Positions 1 through 8,084 are shown, counted from the first letter of the stretch. The stretch is 64,000 bases of DNA from an uncultured Blautia sp. (GCA_900540785.1 UQHF01000017.1:10101-74100), one strand, 5' to 3'. Made by a program: numbers and translations. Notes: generated by a model from the sequence alone, not told the origin.

Positions 1-711
1 CAGGGCTTAAAAATCACATTTCGGATTCCCCGCCCCTGGATACTCGATCCTTCTTTCCATCCTGTCGCTTCCGCAATTCCGGGCGCTACCGGATATTCCT
101 TTCCAAGTGGGCATACGCAGAGCATTACCGCCCTGTTTGGAACAGCCGCCCTTCACTTTCGAAAACGGCTGTATCAGGTGCTGTGCTTTGTAGTAATTTT
201 CCTTGTTGGATTTTCCAGAATGTACCTTGGCTGCCACACACCAAAAGATGTGATCGTCTCTTTTGTCCTTTCCTTTTTATGTGTAGCCTTCTGTTATCAC
301 TATATATATAGGAAGAAATCCTTCGAAGAGGCTCCCGGAAAAGTGGCTGTCATTATGCTTCTTATTTCCCTTGCCCTCTCCTTTTATTCTGTACTTCTGG
401 AGAAAACAGGCCATATTGAGCTTGTATACGCAAAAGACTGTCTGAAGGCAGGAGGCGCTGGTGTTGCCTTTGCGCTCGGTTATTACCTGGAACAGCGCTT
501 TATACGCTTTGCACTTCCACAAAATACAAAACAGAAAATCCTGCGCCTTATATTTGGTCTTCTCGGTGCGCTTATCATCCTGGAAGGAATCAAACCACTT
601 ATCGGAACTTCCCTTCCTGCCAGCTTCCTGCGCTATTTCCTTGCGGTATTCTGGATACTCGCTGTATATCCGTTTCTTTTTAGCAAATATGCAGCCTGCA
701 CCAAAAAATAA
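1..711 (+). CDS. PAP2-family phosphatase, 5' end cut by window
   Basis: The reading frame is open from base 1, so the N-terminus lies outside the window. The visible part carries the type 2 phosphatidic acid phosphatase signature in order: K-x6-RP (KITFRIPRP, about residues 4-12), PSGHT (about 36-40), and SR-x5-H-x3-D (SRMYLGCHTPKDV). These supply the phosphate-binding and catalytic residues, with His as the nucleophile. Hydrophobic helices follow, so this is a membrane enzyme, probably acting on lipid phosphates such as undecaprenyl or phosphatidyl phosphates on the outer face. The C-terminal half has about five more predicted membrane segments, longer than a minimal PAP2 domain. The substrate cannot be read from the sequence. 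Confidence 0.88.
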   Translation, partial: QGLKITFRIPRPWILDPSFHPVASAIPGATGYSFPSGHTQSITALFGTAALHFRKRLYQVLCFVVIFLVGFSRMYLGCHTPKDVIVSFVLSFLCVAFCYHYIYRKKSFEEAPGKVAVIMLLISLALSFYSVLLEKTGHIELVYAKDCLKAGGAGVAFALGYYLEQRFIRFALPQNTKQKILRLIFGLLGALIILEGIKPLIGTSLPASFLRYFLAVFWILAVYPFLFSKYAACTKK

Positions 712-718
712 ACAAAAG

Positions 719-758
719 AAATGCGAATGAAAACCGGTCTTCTTTTTCATTCGCATTT
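719..758. terminator. Bidirectional intrinsic terminator
   Basis: A near-perfect inverted repeat (AAATGCGAATGAAAA ... TTTTTCATTCGCATTT) has A-tracts on one side and T-tracts on the other. It sits between the convergent PAP2 and crh-like genes and can terminate both. Confidence 0.8.
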
Positions 759-790
759 GTATCAATAACACAGCCTGTTATTTTTTCTGA

Positions 791-1045
791 CTACTGTTCA
801 CTCAAATATCTTTCAATACTGTTCATTGCCGCCTCTTCATCTTCACCATTTGTAAGAAGTGTAATTTCCTCTCCGGCATCCAATCCCAGTGTCATCATTC
901 CCATAATACTCTTGGCATTTACCTTTTTTTCACCTACTTCAACGTAAATTTCACTGTTAAACTGGCTTGCAACCTGAACCAGCTGTGCCACAGGACGCGC
1001 CTCAAGCCCAGTAGAAAGATTTACTGTTATTGGTTTTTTAATCAT
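791..1045 (-). CDS. crh: HPr-like protein without active-site histidine (Crh-like)
   Basis: This 84-residue protein has the HPr fold. The HPr phosphotransfer site GLHARP reads GLEARP here, so the PEP-dependent phosphorylation histidine (residue 15) is Glu. The regulatory serine is kept: Ser46 in the context NAKSIMG, the target of HPr kinase/phosphorylase. Loss of His15 with retention of Ser46 is the hallmark of Bacillus Crh, a CcpA co-regulator that cannot carry PTS phosphate. The neighbourhood also matches: the gene overlaps the whiA stop by 4 bp (ATGA), and rapZ lies just upstream, as in the Bacillus yvcJ-yvcK-yvcL-crh cluster. The RBS AAGGAGG is 7 nt from the ATG. The Crh function is inferred; annotation pipelines would probably call it HPr. 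Confidence 0.8.
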   Translation of the reverse strand: MIKKPITVNLSTGLEARPVAQLVQVASQFNSEIYVEVGEKKVNAKSIMGMMTLGLDAGEEITLLTNGEDEEAAMNSIERYLSEQ

Positions 1046-1995
1046 AATAACTCCTCCTTGTTTTCCCGCAGTTCATCAGCCAGTACACTCAGTTTTCTCA
1101 ATCTGTGATTTACTCCTGATTTTCCCACCTGCGGGCTTAACATTAATCCTAATTCTCTTAATGTAGCTTCCGGATACTGCAGTCTCAGTCTGGCAGTCTG
1201 CGCAAGACCTTCATTCAGGCGTTCAAAGCCCATAATCTCTTCTATCAGTTTGATGTCTTCAATCTGCTTTACTGCTGCATTTACCGTCTTATTGATATTC
1301 GCAGTTTCACAGTTTACCTTCCGGTTCACAGAATTACGCATCTCCTTCAGAATCCGGATATTCTCCAGATCCATAAGAGCCACGTTCGCCTCCATGATTG
1401 CCAGCATATCCACAATCTGCGCTCCTTCTTTCACATAGACCACATATGATTTCTTACGCAGAACAGTCTTTGCATCAATATGAAAGCTGCGGATAATCTC
1501 CTGTAACAACTGCGCCTTCCTTTCATCTGCACATACGATCTCAAAATGATACCCTTTTCTTGGGTCACTGATGGACCCTGATGAAAGAAACGCTCCACGG
1601 ACAAAAGCCCGTTTACAGCAGCTCTGTTGAAGTGTAAGGGAATTCTCCTGTATATTCAGCTCCCCTGATCCAGCCAACAGCTTGGCTGCCTGCATCACTT
1701 CCTCCACCTGCCGCTGCCTTGTAATCTCCACCACATACACACGACCTCTTTTTAAATGTGTACCCTCGTGAAGAAATACTGCTGTCTCTATATTAAATGT
1801 TTTTTTTAATAATGTAAAGTATTTTCTTGCAACCAGTTCATTTTCTGTGTGAACCCGCAGAATTTTATTCCCGTCTTTTTTGTATTCCAGACTGCCGCAG
1901 ACACATAAAATGGCGGCAAGCTCTGCTATGCGGCAGTGTCTCGCCGTATTGATCTGTCTGGAAAGCTCTTCCTTTACCATTCCTGAAAAAGACAT
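1042..1995 (-). CDS. whiA: DNA-binding protein WhiA
   Basis: The 317-residue length is typical of WhiA. The N-terminal two thirds are the LAGLIDADG-homing-endonuclease-like domain without catalytic acids. The C-terminus (about 225-310) is the helix-turn-helix domain, with the conserved segment around LRELGLMLSPQVGKSGVNHR. In actinomycetes WhiA is a sporulation regulator; in Firmicutes it affects cell division and chromosome segregation. It sits between rapZ (19 bp gap) and the Crh-like gene (4 bp overlap), so the three are very likely cotranscribed. The start has a GAGG ribosome site 7 nt upstream. Bacillus yvcK, which normally separates rapZ and whiA, is missing here. Confidence 0.95.
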   Translation of the reverse strand: MSFSGMVKEELSRQINTARHCRIAELAAILCVCGSLEYKKDGNKILRVHTENELVARKYFTLLKKTFNIETAVFLHEGTHLKRGRVYVVEITRQRQVEEVMQAAKLLAGSGELNIQENSLTLQQSCCKRAFVRGAFLSSGSISDPRKGYHFEIVCADERKAQLLQEIIRSFHIDAKTVLRKKSYVVYVKEGAQIVDMLAIMEANVALMDLENIRILKEMRNSVNRKVNCETANINKTVNAAVKQIEDIKLIEEIMGFERLNEGLAQTARLRLQYPEATLRELGLMLSPQVGKSGVNHRLRKLSVLADELRENKEELL

Positions 1996-2013
1996 GTTCC
2001 AACCTCATTTCTT

Positions 2014-2892
2014 CTATTTTTTCAGCATTCTGTCCTTCTCAATGTCACGGTGCTCAAGACGGAATCCGTACTGTCCGCTTTTCAAAAGTCTTTCGTACAG
2101 TTCTCTTGCAAGAGTGACAGAACGGTGCTTTCCACCAGTACAGCCGATTGCTATCACAAGATTTGTCTTTCCTTCTTTCACATAGTGAGGAATCAGAAAA
2201 CGCACCATATCTTCCAGCCTGTCTGCAAATTCCCGGGCTGCGCTGCTGTTCATCACATATTCAAACACGCTGTCCTCCATACCGGTAAGCGGCCGGAGAT
2301 CATCTACATAATACGGATTCGGAAGAAAACGCACATCAAATACAAGATCTGCATCTGCAGGAATCCCGTACTTAAATCCAAAAGACAGAACAGAAACCAT
2401 CAGGTTGCAAAATTCCTGATTATCCACAAAAATCTTCTCCACTTCCTGTTTCAGCTCTCTTGTAAGAAGATAACTTGTATCAATGATATAGTCTGCTCTC
2501 TCCTTTAAAAAGTGCATTTTTTCACGCTCAATGCGGATTCCCTCATCCACTCTTCCTGTCATTGCAAGTGGGTGGCTTCTTCTTGTTTCCTTATATCGTT
2601 TCACAAGAACATTGTCTTCTGCGTCCAGAAAAAGAATCTCAAATTCATAACCGGCTTCTTTCATTCTGTCAAGAACAACCTCCAGCTCATCAAGCGCTCT
2701 TCCGCTTCTGGCATCTATTCCAAGTGCCACATTCTGAACATCCTCCCCATGTATTTCCGGAAGAAGCGAGGCGAACTTTTCCAGAAGCTGAATGGGCAGA
2801 TTATCTACGCAAAAGTATCTGGCATCTTCCAGCATCTTAAGTGCAGTGGATTTCCCGGCTCCCGATACTCCTGTTACAATTACAAAACGCAT
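2014..2892 (-). CDS. rapZ: RNase adapter/nucleotide-binding protein RapZ (YvcJ)
   Basis: The 292-residue protein has an N-terminal Walker A GVSGAGKS (8-15), a Walker B-like region around EILFLDAED (about 83-92), and the conserved C-terminal domain with CTGGKHRSV (about 248-256) and HRDIEKD near the end. This matches the RapZ/YvcJ family of ATP/GTP-binding proteins. In E. coli RapZ directs RNase E to the GlmZ RNA; in Bacillus YvcJ affects competence. The role in Clostridia is not settled. It lies between murB (24 bp) and whiA (19 bp) on the same strand, which suggests coupling of cell-wall precursor supply and division control. RBS AGAGGAAAG precedes the ATG. Confidence 0.93.
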   Translation of the reverse strand: MRFVIVTGVSGAGKSTALKMLEDARYFCVDNLPIQLLEKFASLLPEIHGEDVQNVALGIDARSGRALDELEVVLDRMKEAGYEFEILFLDAEDNVLVKRYKETRRSHPLAMTGRVDEGIRIEREKMHFLKERADYIIDTSYLLTRELKQEVEKIFVDNQEFCNLMVSVLSFGFKYGIPADADLVFDVRFLPNPYYVDDLRPLTGMEDSVFEYVMNSSAAREFADRLEDMVRFLIPHYVKEGKTNLVIAIGCTGGKHRSVTLARELYERLLKSGQYGFRLEHRDIEKDRMLKK

Positions 2893-2916
2893 GACTCTTT
2901 CCTCTCTTTTCCTCTG

Positions 2917-3861
2917 TTATGAAAAATCGCCCAGGAAACGGACCTCCGGCTCCAGCATCACACCGAATTTTTCATAAACTGTATTCTGCACATCCTGAAT
3001 AAGAGCTCTTACATCTGCTGCAGTCGCTCCTCCTGCATTGATCACAAACCCGCAGTGTTTTTCTGACACCTGCGCTCCGCCCACACGGTATCCCCGGAGC
3101 CCGGAATCCATAATAAGCTTTCCTGCAAAATATCCTTCCGGCCGCTTAAATGTACTGCCCGCACTTGGAAATTCCAGAGGCTGTTTAGAAGTTCTTCTCT
3201 CTGTCAGGTCTTTCATAAGCGCTTTTATTTCTTCCGGATTTCCCTCTTTCAGAGAAATTTCCGCCTCCAGAACAAGATACCCTGCTGTTTTCACAATGCT
3301 GGTCCGGTATCCCAGATTCAGCTCCTCTGCTGAGAGTTTTCTGATATTTCCTTCTCTGTCTGCAACCGTAACTGATTTTAATACGTCCTTCATCTCTCCG
3401 CCGTAAGCACCTGCATTCATGGTCACAGCGCCGCCAAGAGTCCCCGGAATCCCCCCTGCAAATTCAAAACCTGTAAGCGAATGATTTTTGGCTTCTGCCG
3501 CAACAGCAGAAAGAAGCGCTCCTGCCTGCGCTCGGATTACAGTTCCCTCTGTCTCTATCTTATTCATATTACGGTACATCTGAATGATCGCGCCCCTGTA
3601 TCCCCTGTCACTCACGAGAAGATTGCTTCCATTCCCCAGTATAAAACAGGGAATATTCTCCTCCTTACATATTTCAAAAATTCCTTTTATCTGTGTTCTT
3701 TCTGTTGGAAGCAGAAAGTAATCTGCCGCTCCACCGATGCGAAATGTAGTATGGCTGCTCATGAGCTCATCTGTGAGTACATTCTCTTCCCCCAGTAAAT
3801 TGCAAAATCTGTCTTTTATTTTCAATGCTATAACTCCTTTTTTCTTATTCTCTGCTGCCAT
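2917..3861 (-). CDS. murB: UDP-N-acetylmuramate dehydrogenase
   Basis: MurB is a cytoplasmic FAD enzyme that uses NADPH to reduce UDP-GlcNAc-enolpyruvate to UDP-MurNAc, the second committed step of peptidoglycan synthesis. The 314 residues show the FAD-binding domain (GNGSN at 76-80, GIPGTLGGAVTMNAG at about 138-152) and the MurB C-terminal domain. The catalytic serine is in GSTFKRP (about 226). The short loop before this motif and the absence of the extra type I insertions suggest type II MurB, as in other Firmicutes. The N-terminal ten residues are weakly constrained, so an internal start is possible, but AAGG precedes the chosen ATG. It lies 8 bp after tcdA. Confidence 0.95.
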   Translation of the reverse strand: MAAENKKKGVIALKIKDRFCNLLGEENVLTDELMSSHTTFRIGGAADYFLLPTERTQIKGIFEICKEENIPCFILGNGSNLLVSDRGYRGAIIQMYRNMNKIETEGTVIRAQAGALLSAVAAEAKNHSLTGFEFAGGIPGTLGGAVTMNAGAYGGEMKDVLKSVTVADREGNIRKLSAEELNLGYRTSIVKTAGYLVLEAEISLKEGNPEEIKALMKDLTERRTSKQPLEFPSAGSTFKRPEGYFAGKLIMDSGLRGYRVGGAQVSEKHCGFVINAGGATAADVRALIQDVQNTVYEKFGVMLEPEVRFLGDFS

Positions 3862-3869
3862 TTCAAACC

Positions 3870-4598
3870 TTATTTCTTTTTTCCGTCTCCCAGAAGGTCC
3901 CGCACAACTTCTCCTGCGATAAGAAGTCCCGCTACGCTTGGAACAAACGCAATGCTTCCCGGAACCGGCCGGTCTGTATTTCCTTTTCTCTCTCCGTTAT
4001 CCTGCACTGCCTTTAAGGGTTTTTCCTTTGAATAAAGAACCTTTACCTTACGTATTCCCCGCTTTCTGAGCTCTGTTCTCATAACTTTTGCAAGAGGACA
4101 CACACTTGTCTTTGAAATATCTGTGATTTCAAATTTGGAAGGTTCCATCTTGTTTCCCGTTCCCATACAGGAAATCACAGGAACACCGCACTCTTTTGCC
4201 TTCTGGATAATAAGAAGCTTTGAGGTCACAGTGTCAATGGCGTCCACAATATAATCTACACCACGAAAATCAAACATATCTGCTGTATCCTCATTATAAA
4301 AAGTCTCATATGTATGAACCAGAATATTTTCATCTATATCCCGGATTCTTTCTTTTGCCACCTGTACCTTACTGTGTCCTACTGTAGAACGAAGTGCATA
4401 AAGCTGTCTGTTAATATTTGTAACAGAAACGGTATCGTGGTCAACAAGAGTCAGACTTCCCACGCCGCATCTCGCCAGCGCTTCTGCCACGTAAGAGCCA
4501 ACGCCGCCAAGGCCAAACACCATGATTCTGGCTTTTGCAAGTTTGGTACTTCCCTCTTCCCCCAGCAGTATTTCCATTCGTGAAAATGCGTTCTGCAT
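3870..4598 (-). CDS. tcdA: tRNA threonylcarbamoyladenosine dehydratase
   Basis: This is an E1-like adenylating enzyme of the TcdA/CsdL (YgdL) family, which cyclises t6A37 of ANN-decoding tRNAs to ct6A using ATP. It shows the Rossmann ATP site GLGGVGS (29-35), the metal/adenylation region NINRQLYAL, and DAIDTVTSK. The start is the ATG at 4598 because AGGAGGG is placed 8-9 nt upstream. A longer frame beginning at 4625 would include that RBS in the coding region. The protein is then 242 residues. It heads the minus-strand run tcdA-murB-rapZ-whiA-crh-like and is divergent from the spoVA operon. Confidence 0.92.
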   Translation of the reverse strand: MQNAFSRMEILLGEEGSTKLAKARIMVFGLGGVGSYVAEALARCGVGSLTLVDHDTVSVTNINRQLYALRSTVGHSKVQVAKERIRDIDENILVHTYETFYNEDTADMFDFRGVDYIVDAIDTVTSKLLIIQKAKECGVPVISCMGTGNKMEPSKFEITDISKTSVCPLAKVMRTELRKRGIRKVKVLYSKEKPLKAVQDNGERKGNTDRPVPGSIAFVPSVAGLLIAGEVVRDLLGDGKKK

Positions 4599-4710
4599 AT
4601 CACAAGCCCTCCTTTTTCCTGTCAAAATCTACACTTTTCCCTGCAGTCTATTCTATTATACTATGTGGTTCCCCACTTGTACAGTTTTTCATTTTTTATT
4701 AAGAATTGGC

Positions 4711-4739
4711 ACATATTTTTTATGATTTTCCTCATACTA
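4711..4739 (+). promoter_or_regulatory. Candidate sigma-G promoter of spoVA operon
   Basis: ACATA (4711-4715) is followed after 17 bp by CATACTA (4733-4739), which matches the sigma-G -10 consensus CATnHTA exactly and the -35 (G)HATR in four of five positions. It is 22 bp before the spoVAB start, and spoVA is a forespore sigma-G operon in Bacillus and Clostridium. Confidence 0.6.
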
Positions 4740-4761
4740 AGCATAAATCGGAGGTGAAGCT

Positions 4762-5181
4762 ATGCTGCAGCAGATTTTTCTTGCATTCATTGGCTTATGT
4801 TCCGGAGTGATCATTGCAGGAGGCATTGTAGGACTTCTCATAGGTCTTTCTATTGTACCAAGATATGCAGGGATTACCCGAACAGGGAAATATATCATGC
4901 TTTATGAAGACGTCACTCTTATGGGTACTTTATTTGGAACTCTTATGTTTCTTTTCCGCATTCCAATCCCTTTAGGCACTCCTTTTCTTCTGCTTTACGG
5001 ATTGTTTTCCGGTATTTTTCTCGGCGGTTGGATTATGGCTCTGGCAGAAATGGCGGACGTATTTCCCATTTTCACAAGACGCATTAAGTTCACAGAGGGG
5101 CTTCCAAAGGTTATTGTCTTTGTAGCTCTTGGAAAAATCTGCGGTTCCCTGCTCTATTATTTCCAGGGGTGGATGAAATAA
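4762..5181 (+). CDS. spoVAB: Stage V sporulation protein AB
   Basis: This 139-residue integral membrane protein has four predicted helices. It shows features of SpoVAB: the IVPR-YAGITRTGKYI-LYE region near residues 32-49, the EMADVFPIFTRRI stretch, and a final helix with GKICGSL. SpoVA proteins form the inner-membrane channel that takes up Ca-dipicolinate during spore maturation and releases it during germination. RBS CGGAGGTG is 5-6 nt before the ATG. It is the first gene of the spoVA run here, whereas spoVAA normally precedes it. Confidence 0.9.
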   Translation: MLQQIFLAFIGLCSGVIIAGGIVGLLIGLSIVPRYAGITRTGKYIMLYEDVTLMGTLFGTLMFLFRIPIPLGTPFLLLYGLFSGIFLGGWIMALAEMADVFPIFTRRIKFTEGLPKVIVFVALGKICGSLLYYFQGWMK

Positions 5182-5209
5182 AAATTTGTTAAGAAAGGAC
5201 GGTGTTTTT

Positions 5210-5689
5210 ATGCCGGACACAATCTCCCAACAGCAAAAACAGAAACAAAAAAAATATGAAGCATATGTAAAAAAGGTGACACCTGCCCACAGTCTCCCTT
5301 TCAATATGGTCAAAGCCTTTTTCACCGGAGGCATCATCTGTACTCTGGGACAGTTTATTTTAAACACTGCAAAATCTATGGGCGCAGATAAAGAAGCCGC
5401 CGGAACCTGGTGTTCTGTTATTTTGATTTTTTTAAGCGTGCTTCTTACAGGGTTTAACCTTTACTCCAAAATTGGCAAATTCGGAGGCGCAGGAGGACTT
5501 GTTCCCATTACCGGTTTTGCCAATTCTGTCGCCTCTTCTGCCATTGAATTTCAGGCAGAAGGACAGGTATTCGGCATCGGCTGCAAAATCTTTACCATTG
5601 CAGGTCCGGTCATTTTATATGGCCTTTTAAGTTCCTGGATTCTGGGTATCTTTTACTATATCTTAAAAATAATGGAGGTGATCTCATGA
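5210..5689 (+). CDS. spoVAC: Stage V sporulation protein AC
   Basis: The 159-residue membrane protein of the SpoVAC/SpoVAEB family has a hydrophilic N-terminus rich in Gln/Lys and then four or five transmembrane helices with the conserved GGIICTLGQ and GGAGGLVPITGFANSV segments. SpoVAC is the mechanosensitive channel subunit for Ca-dipicolinate. The ATG at 5210 is preferred to the upstream TTG at 5186 because AAAGGA lies 10 nt before it. The stop overlaps the spoVAD start (ATGA), so translation is coupled. Confidence 0.95.
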   Translation: MPDTISQQQKQKQKKYEAYVKKVTPAHSLPFNMVKAFFTGGIICTLGQFILNTAKSMGADKEAAGTWCSVILIFLSVLLTGFNLYSKIGKFGGAGGLVPITGFANSVASSAIEFQAEGQVFGIGCKIFTIAGPVILYGLLSSWILGIFYYILKIMEVIS

Positions 5690-6756
5690 ACGAAAACCAG
5701 ACAACCGGACTTTCCAGTATTTCTTTATCCCGCCCTGTATTTATTCAGAGCTGCGCTTCCGTTGTAGGAAAAAAAGAAGGAGAAGGTCCTCTTGGAGACC
5801 TGTTTGATCTGGTATGTGAAGAGCCCATGTTCGGAAGTGATACATGGGAGGCTGCGGAAAGCGCCATGCAAAGAGAAGCCGCTGTTCTTGCAGCCGGGAA
5901 AGCCGGATATAAGCCGGAGGAAATCCGCCTTGCATTTGCAGGAGACCTTCTGGCACAGACAACTGCCTCCTCCTTTGGAATCGCAGGACTTGGCATTCCC
6001 TTTTTCGGACTGTACGGTGCCTGCTCTACTATGGGAGAATCCCTCTCCCTTGGTTCCATGTCTGTATCTGCCGGGTATGGCGAACCCGTTCTCTGCGCAA
6101 CCTCCAGTCACTTTGCAAGTGCAGAAAAGGAATTTCGTTTTCCCCTGGGCTATGGAAACCAGCGTCCCTTATCTGCCACATGGACGGTTACAGGAAGCGG
6201 TGCCTGTATCTTAAGCACCTGTCCTCCTTCTAAAGAACAGAAAAAACAATATACGCCCCTTGCTTCCCCAAAAGGCTTCGCAGCCATTACCGGACTGACT
6301 ACAGGACGGCTCATTGATTTTGGTTTTAAAGACTCTCTGAATATGGGCGGCTGTATGGCGCCTGCTGCCTGCGACACAATCTGGCAGCATCTCTACGATT
6401 TCGGACGCCTCCCTTCCGATTACGATTATATCTTTACTGGTGATCTGGGAATGGTTGGTCAAAAAATCCTTTTTGACCTTCTCGCCGAAAAAAGTGTAGA
6501 TATTCAGGCACAGCACCAGGACTGCGGTCTTCTGATATATGATAATGAAACGCAGGATACCCATTCCGGCGGAAGCGGCTGCGGCTGTGCAGCCTCTGTG
6601 CTCACTGCTTATATTCTCCCTAAAGTTGCAGCCGGCGAATGGAAGCGTATTCTCTTTGTTCCCACAGGCGCTCTTCTTTCAAAGGTAAGCTTTAACGAAG
6701 GCGTTTCCATACCCGGAATTGCACACGCTGTTATTATTGAACACATTCCTGCATAA
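5686..6756 (+). CDS. spoVAD: Stage V sporulation protein AD
   Basis: The 356-residue soluble SpoVAD has a thiolase/KAS-III-like fold with Cys113 in GACSTMGESL and binds dipicolinic acid directly. SpoVAD is essential for uptake of Ca-DPA into the forespore and sits on the outer face of the inner membrane. The C-terminal signature HSGGSGCGC is present. There are no membrane segments. Its start overlaps spoVAC and is preceded by GGAGGTGAT. The only odd point in this operon is gene order, not the protein itself. Confidence 0.97.
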   Translation: MNENQTTGLSSISLSRPVFIQSCASVVGKKEGEGPLGDLFDLVCEEPMFGSDTWEAAESAMQREAAVLAAGKAGYKPEEIRLAFAGDLLAQTTASSFGIAGLGIPFFGLYGACSTMGESLSLGSMSVSAGYGEPVLCATSSHFASAEKEFRFPLGYGNQRPLSATWTVTGSGACILSTCPPSKEQKKQYTPLASPKGFAAITGLTTGRLIDFGFKDSLNMGGCMAPAACDTIWQHLYDFGRLPSDYDYIFTGDLGMVGQKILFDLLAEKSVDIQAQHQDCGLLIYDNETQDTHSGGSGCGCAASVLTAYILPKVAAGEWKRILFVPTGALLSKVSFNEGVSIPGIAHAVIIEHIPA

Positions 6757-6770
6757 ATACGGAGGTAATT

Positions 6771-7127
6771 ATGGATTATATAAATGCTTTCTGGGTGGGC
6801 GGTCTTATCTGTGCCCTTGTCCAGATTCTACTTGATAAAACAAAGCTTCTTCCAGGCCGTGTTATGGTTCTTCTTGTATGTGGAGGCGCAGTTTTAAGCG
6901 CTGTGGGTATTTACGGACCTTTTGTGGATTTTGCAGGAGCAGGCGCTTCTGTCCCTCTTCTCGGGTTCGGAAATATTCTCTGGGAAGGCATGAAAAAAGC
7001 CATTGATAAGGACGGACTTTTAGGACTTTTTACAGGCGGCTTTACTGCCTGCGCTGCCGGAGTATCTGCTGCCCTGATTTTTTCTTATCTTGCCAGTCTT
7101 ATCTTTAAACCCAAGATGAAAGACTGA
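6771..7127 (+). CDS. spoVAE: Stage V sporulation protein AE
   Basis: The 118-residue membrane protein of the SpoVAE (SpoVAEB) family starts MDYINAFWVGGLICALVQ and contains the conserved glycine-rich GAGASVPLLGFGN segment that it shares with SpoVAC. It is a membrane component of the dipicolinate channel. It is 14 bp downstream of spoVAD with RBS GGAGG, and 21 bp upstream of spoVAA. The soluble SpoVAEA partner seen in Bacillus is absent. Confidence 0.94.
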   Translation: MDYINAFWVGGLICALVQILLDKTKLLPGRVMVLLVCGGAVLSAVGIYGPFVDFAGAGASVPLLGFGNILWEGMKKAIDKDGLLGLFTGGFTACAAGVSAALIFSYLASLIFKPKMKD

Positions 7128-7148
7128 TCATAAAGTGAGGTGTATGTA

Positions 7149-7769
7149 TTGAGCGATACTTTGTATCTGATGCTGGAACAGAATGTAGAAGTGAGGCATC
7201 CCCATATTTATCTTCAGGATATTGCAAAGCTTTCCTGCAGCAATCCCAAGATCCTGAACCGTCTCCGGGTTCTTCCTGTTTTAAATCTGGAACCGCATAA
7301 ACCAGGCCGCTACGTTCTTTCTTCTATGGAACTGATTCGGCAGATCCAGCAAAAAGAACCAGACCTTACTATCTCCCATATTGGAGAACCTACTTTCATC
7401 ATCACCTATCAGAACGAACCTGTCCACGGGCTTCTCTTAAGATGGCTGAAAGTAATCTTTGTCTGCCTTGCCACTTTTTTCGGCGCTGCTTTTTCTATTA
7501 TGACTTTTAACAATGACGTAGATGTGGGCGGTCTTTTTTCCCAGATTTATACTCTTGTCACAGGAAATGTTTCCAACGGCTTTACCATTCTTGAAATTTC
7601 CTACTCTGTGGGAATCGGGCTTGGCGTGCTGTTCTTCTTTAATCATTTTGGAAAGAGAAAGCTCACAGATGATCCTACACCTATGCAGGTGCAGATGCGG
7701 ATTTATGAAGATGATGTAAACAAGACGATCATGGAGGAGATGGAACGGGAGGGTACGGAAAATTCATAA
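7149..7769 (+). CDS. spoVAA: Stage V sporulation protein AA
   Basis: The protein of about 206 residues has a cytosolic N-terminal domain (about 1-95) and two C-terminal transmembrane helices. The segments SIMTFNNDVDV, YSVGIGLGVLFFFNHF and DDPTPMQVQM match Bacillus SpoVAA. SpoVAA acts with the other SpoVA membrane proteins in dipicolinate transport. The start chosen is TTG at 7149, 8 nt after GTGAGG; a GTG at 7140 lies inside that ribosome site. Its place at the 3' end of the operon, after spoVAE, is unusual because spoVAA is first in Bacillus. Confidence 0.88.
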   Translation: MSDTLYLMLEQNVEVRHPHIYLQDIAKLSCSNPKILNRLRVLPVLNLEPHKPGRYVLSSMELIRQIQQKEPDLTISHIGEPTFIITYQNEPVHGLLLRWLKVIFVCLATFFGAAFSIMTFNNDVDVGGLFSQIYTLVTGNVSNGFTILEISYSVGIGLGVLFFFNHFGKRKLTDDPTPMQVQMRIYEDDVNKTIMEEMEREGTENS

Positions 7770-7797
7770 CTTGCTTTCACTTTCTTCTAATCAGTGC

Positions 7798-7854
7798 ATA
7801 AGCGATAATCACCCAGAGTTCCTGCGCATTTCCAGGAGCGCTTATCTCTGTGGG
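7798..7854 (+). other. Possible structured RNA with pseudoknot
   Basis: Between spoVAA and the next gene, ATAAGCG (7798-7804) pairs with CGCTTAT (7839-7845). Inside that, TCCTG (7820-7824) pairs with CAGGA (7833-7837). CCCAGAG (7812-7818) in the loop can pair with CTCTG(T)GGG (7846-7854) just outside, forming an H-type pseudoknot. A terminator-like hairpin follows at once. It could be a 3'-UTR element of spoVA, or an attenuator before 8085. I recognise no known family. Confidence 0.35.
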
Positions 7855-7896
7855 AGCGCCGGAGAAATTACAGAGACGGCGCTCTCAATTTCTTTT
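7854..7896 (+). terminator. Intrinsic terminator after spoVA operon
   Basis: GAGCGCCG (7854-7861) and CGGCGCTC (7877-7884) form an 8-bp GC-rich stem with a 15-nt loop, followed by a T-rich tract (TCAATTTCTTTTT). The left arm overlaps the possible pseudoknot strand upstream. Confidence 0.65.
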
Positions 7897-7954
7897 TGTC
7901 ATCTTACTGTTAATGTTTTTAATTTTTCTTTTCCCATAAAAAATTCATAACTGC

Positions 7955-7983
7955 TTGTCTATATAATTTTTGTATGTTACTAT
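7955..7983 (+). promoter_or_regulatory. Sigma-A-like promoter for the PD-(D/E)XK-like gene
   Basis: TTGTCT (7955-7960), a 17-bp spacer and TACTAT (7978-7983) lie about 100 bp before the gene at 8085. The rest of the 315-bp gap 7770-8084 holds the structured element and terminator described here; nothing else was recognised. Confidence 0.45.
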
Positions 7984-8084
7984 AAAATCATCCCTTATCA
8001 AAGACTCACTTCCCGTGTTCTCGTTTACCTCTTATATCACTTCTTCACGCTCTTTACATTTCATTGTTTTCAGGAGGAATTCTA

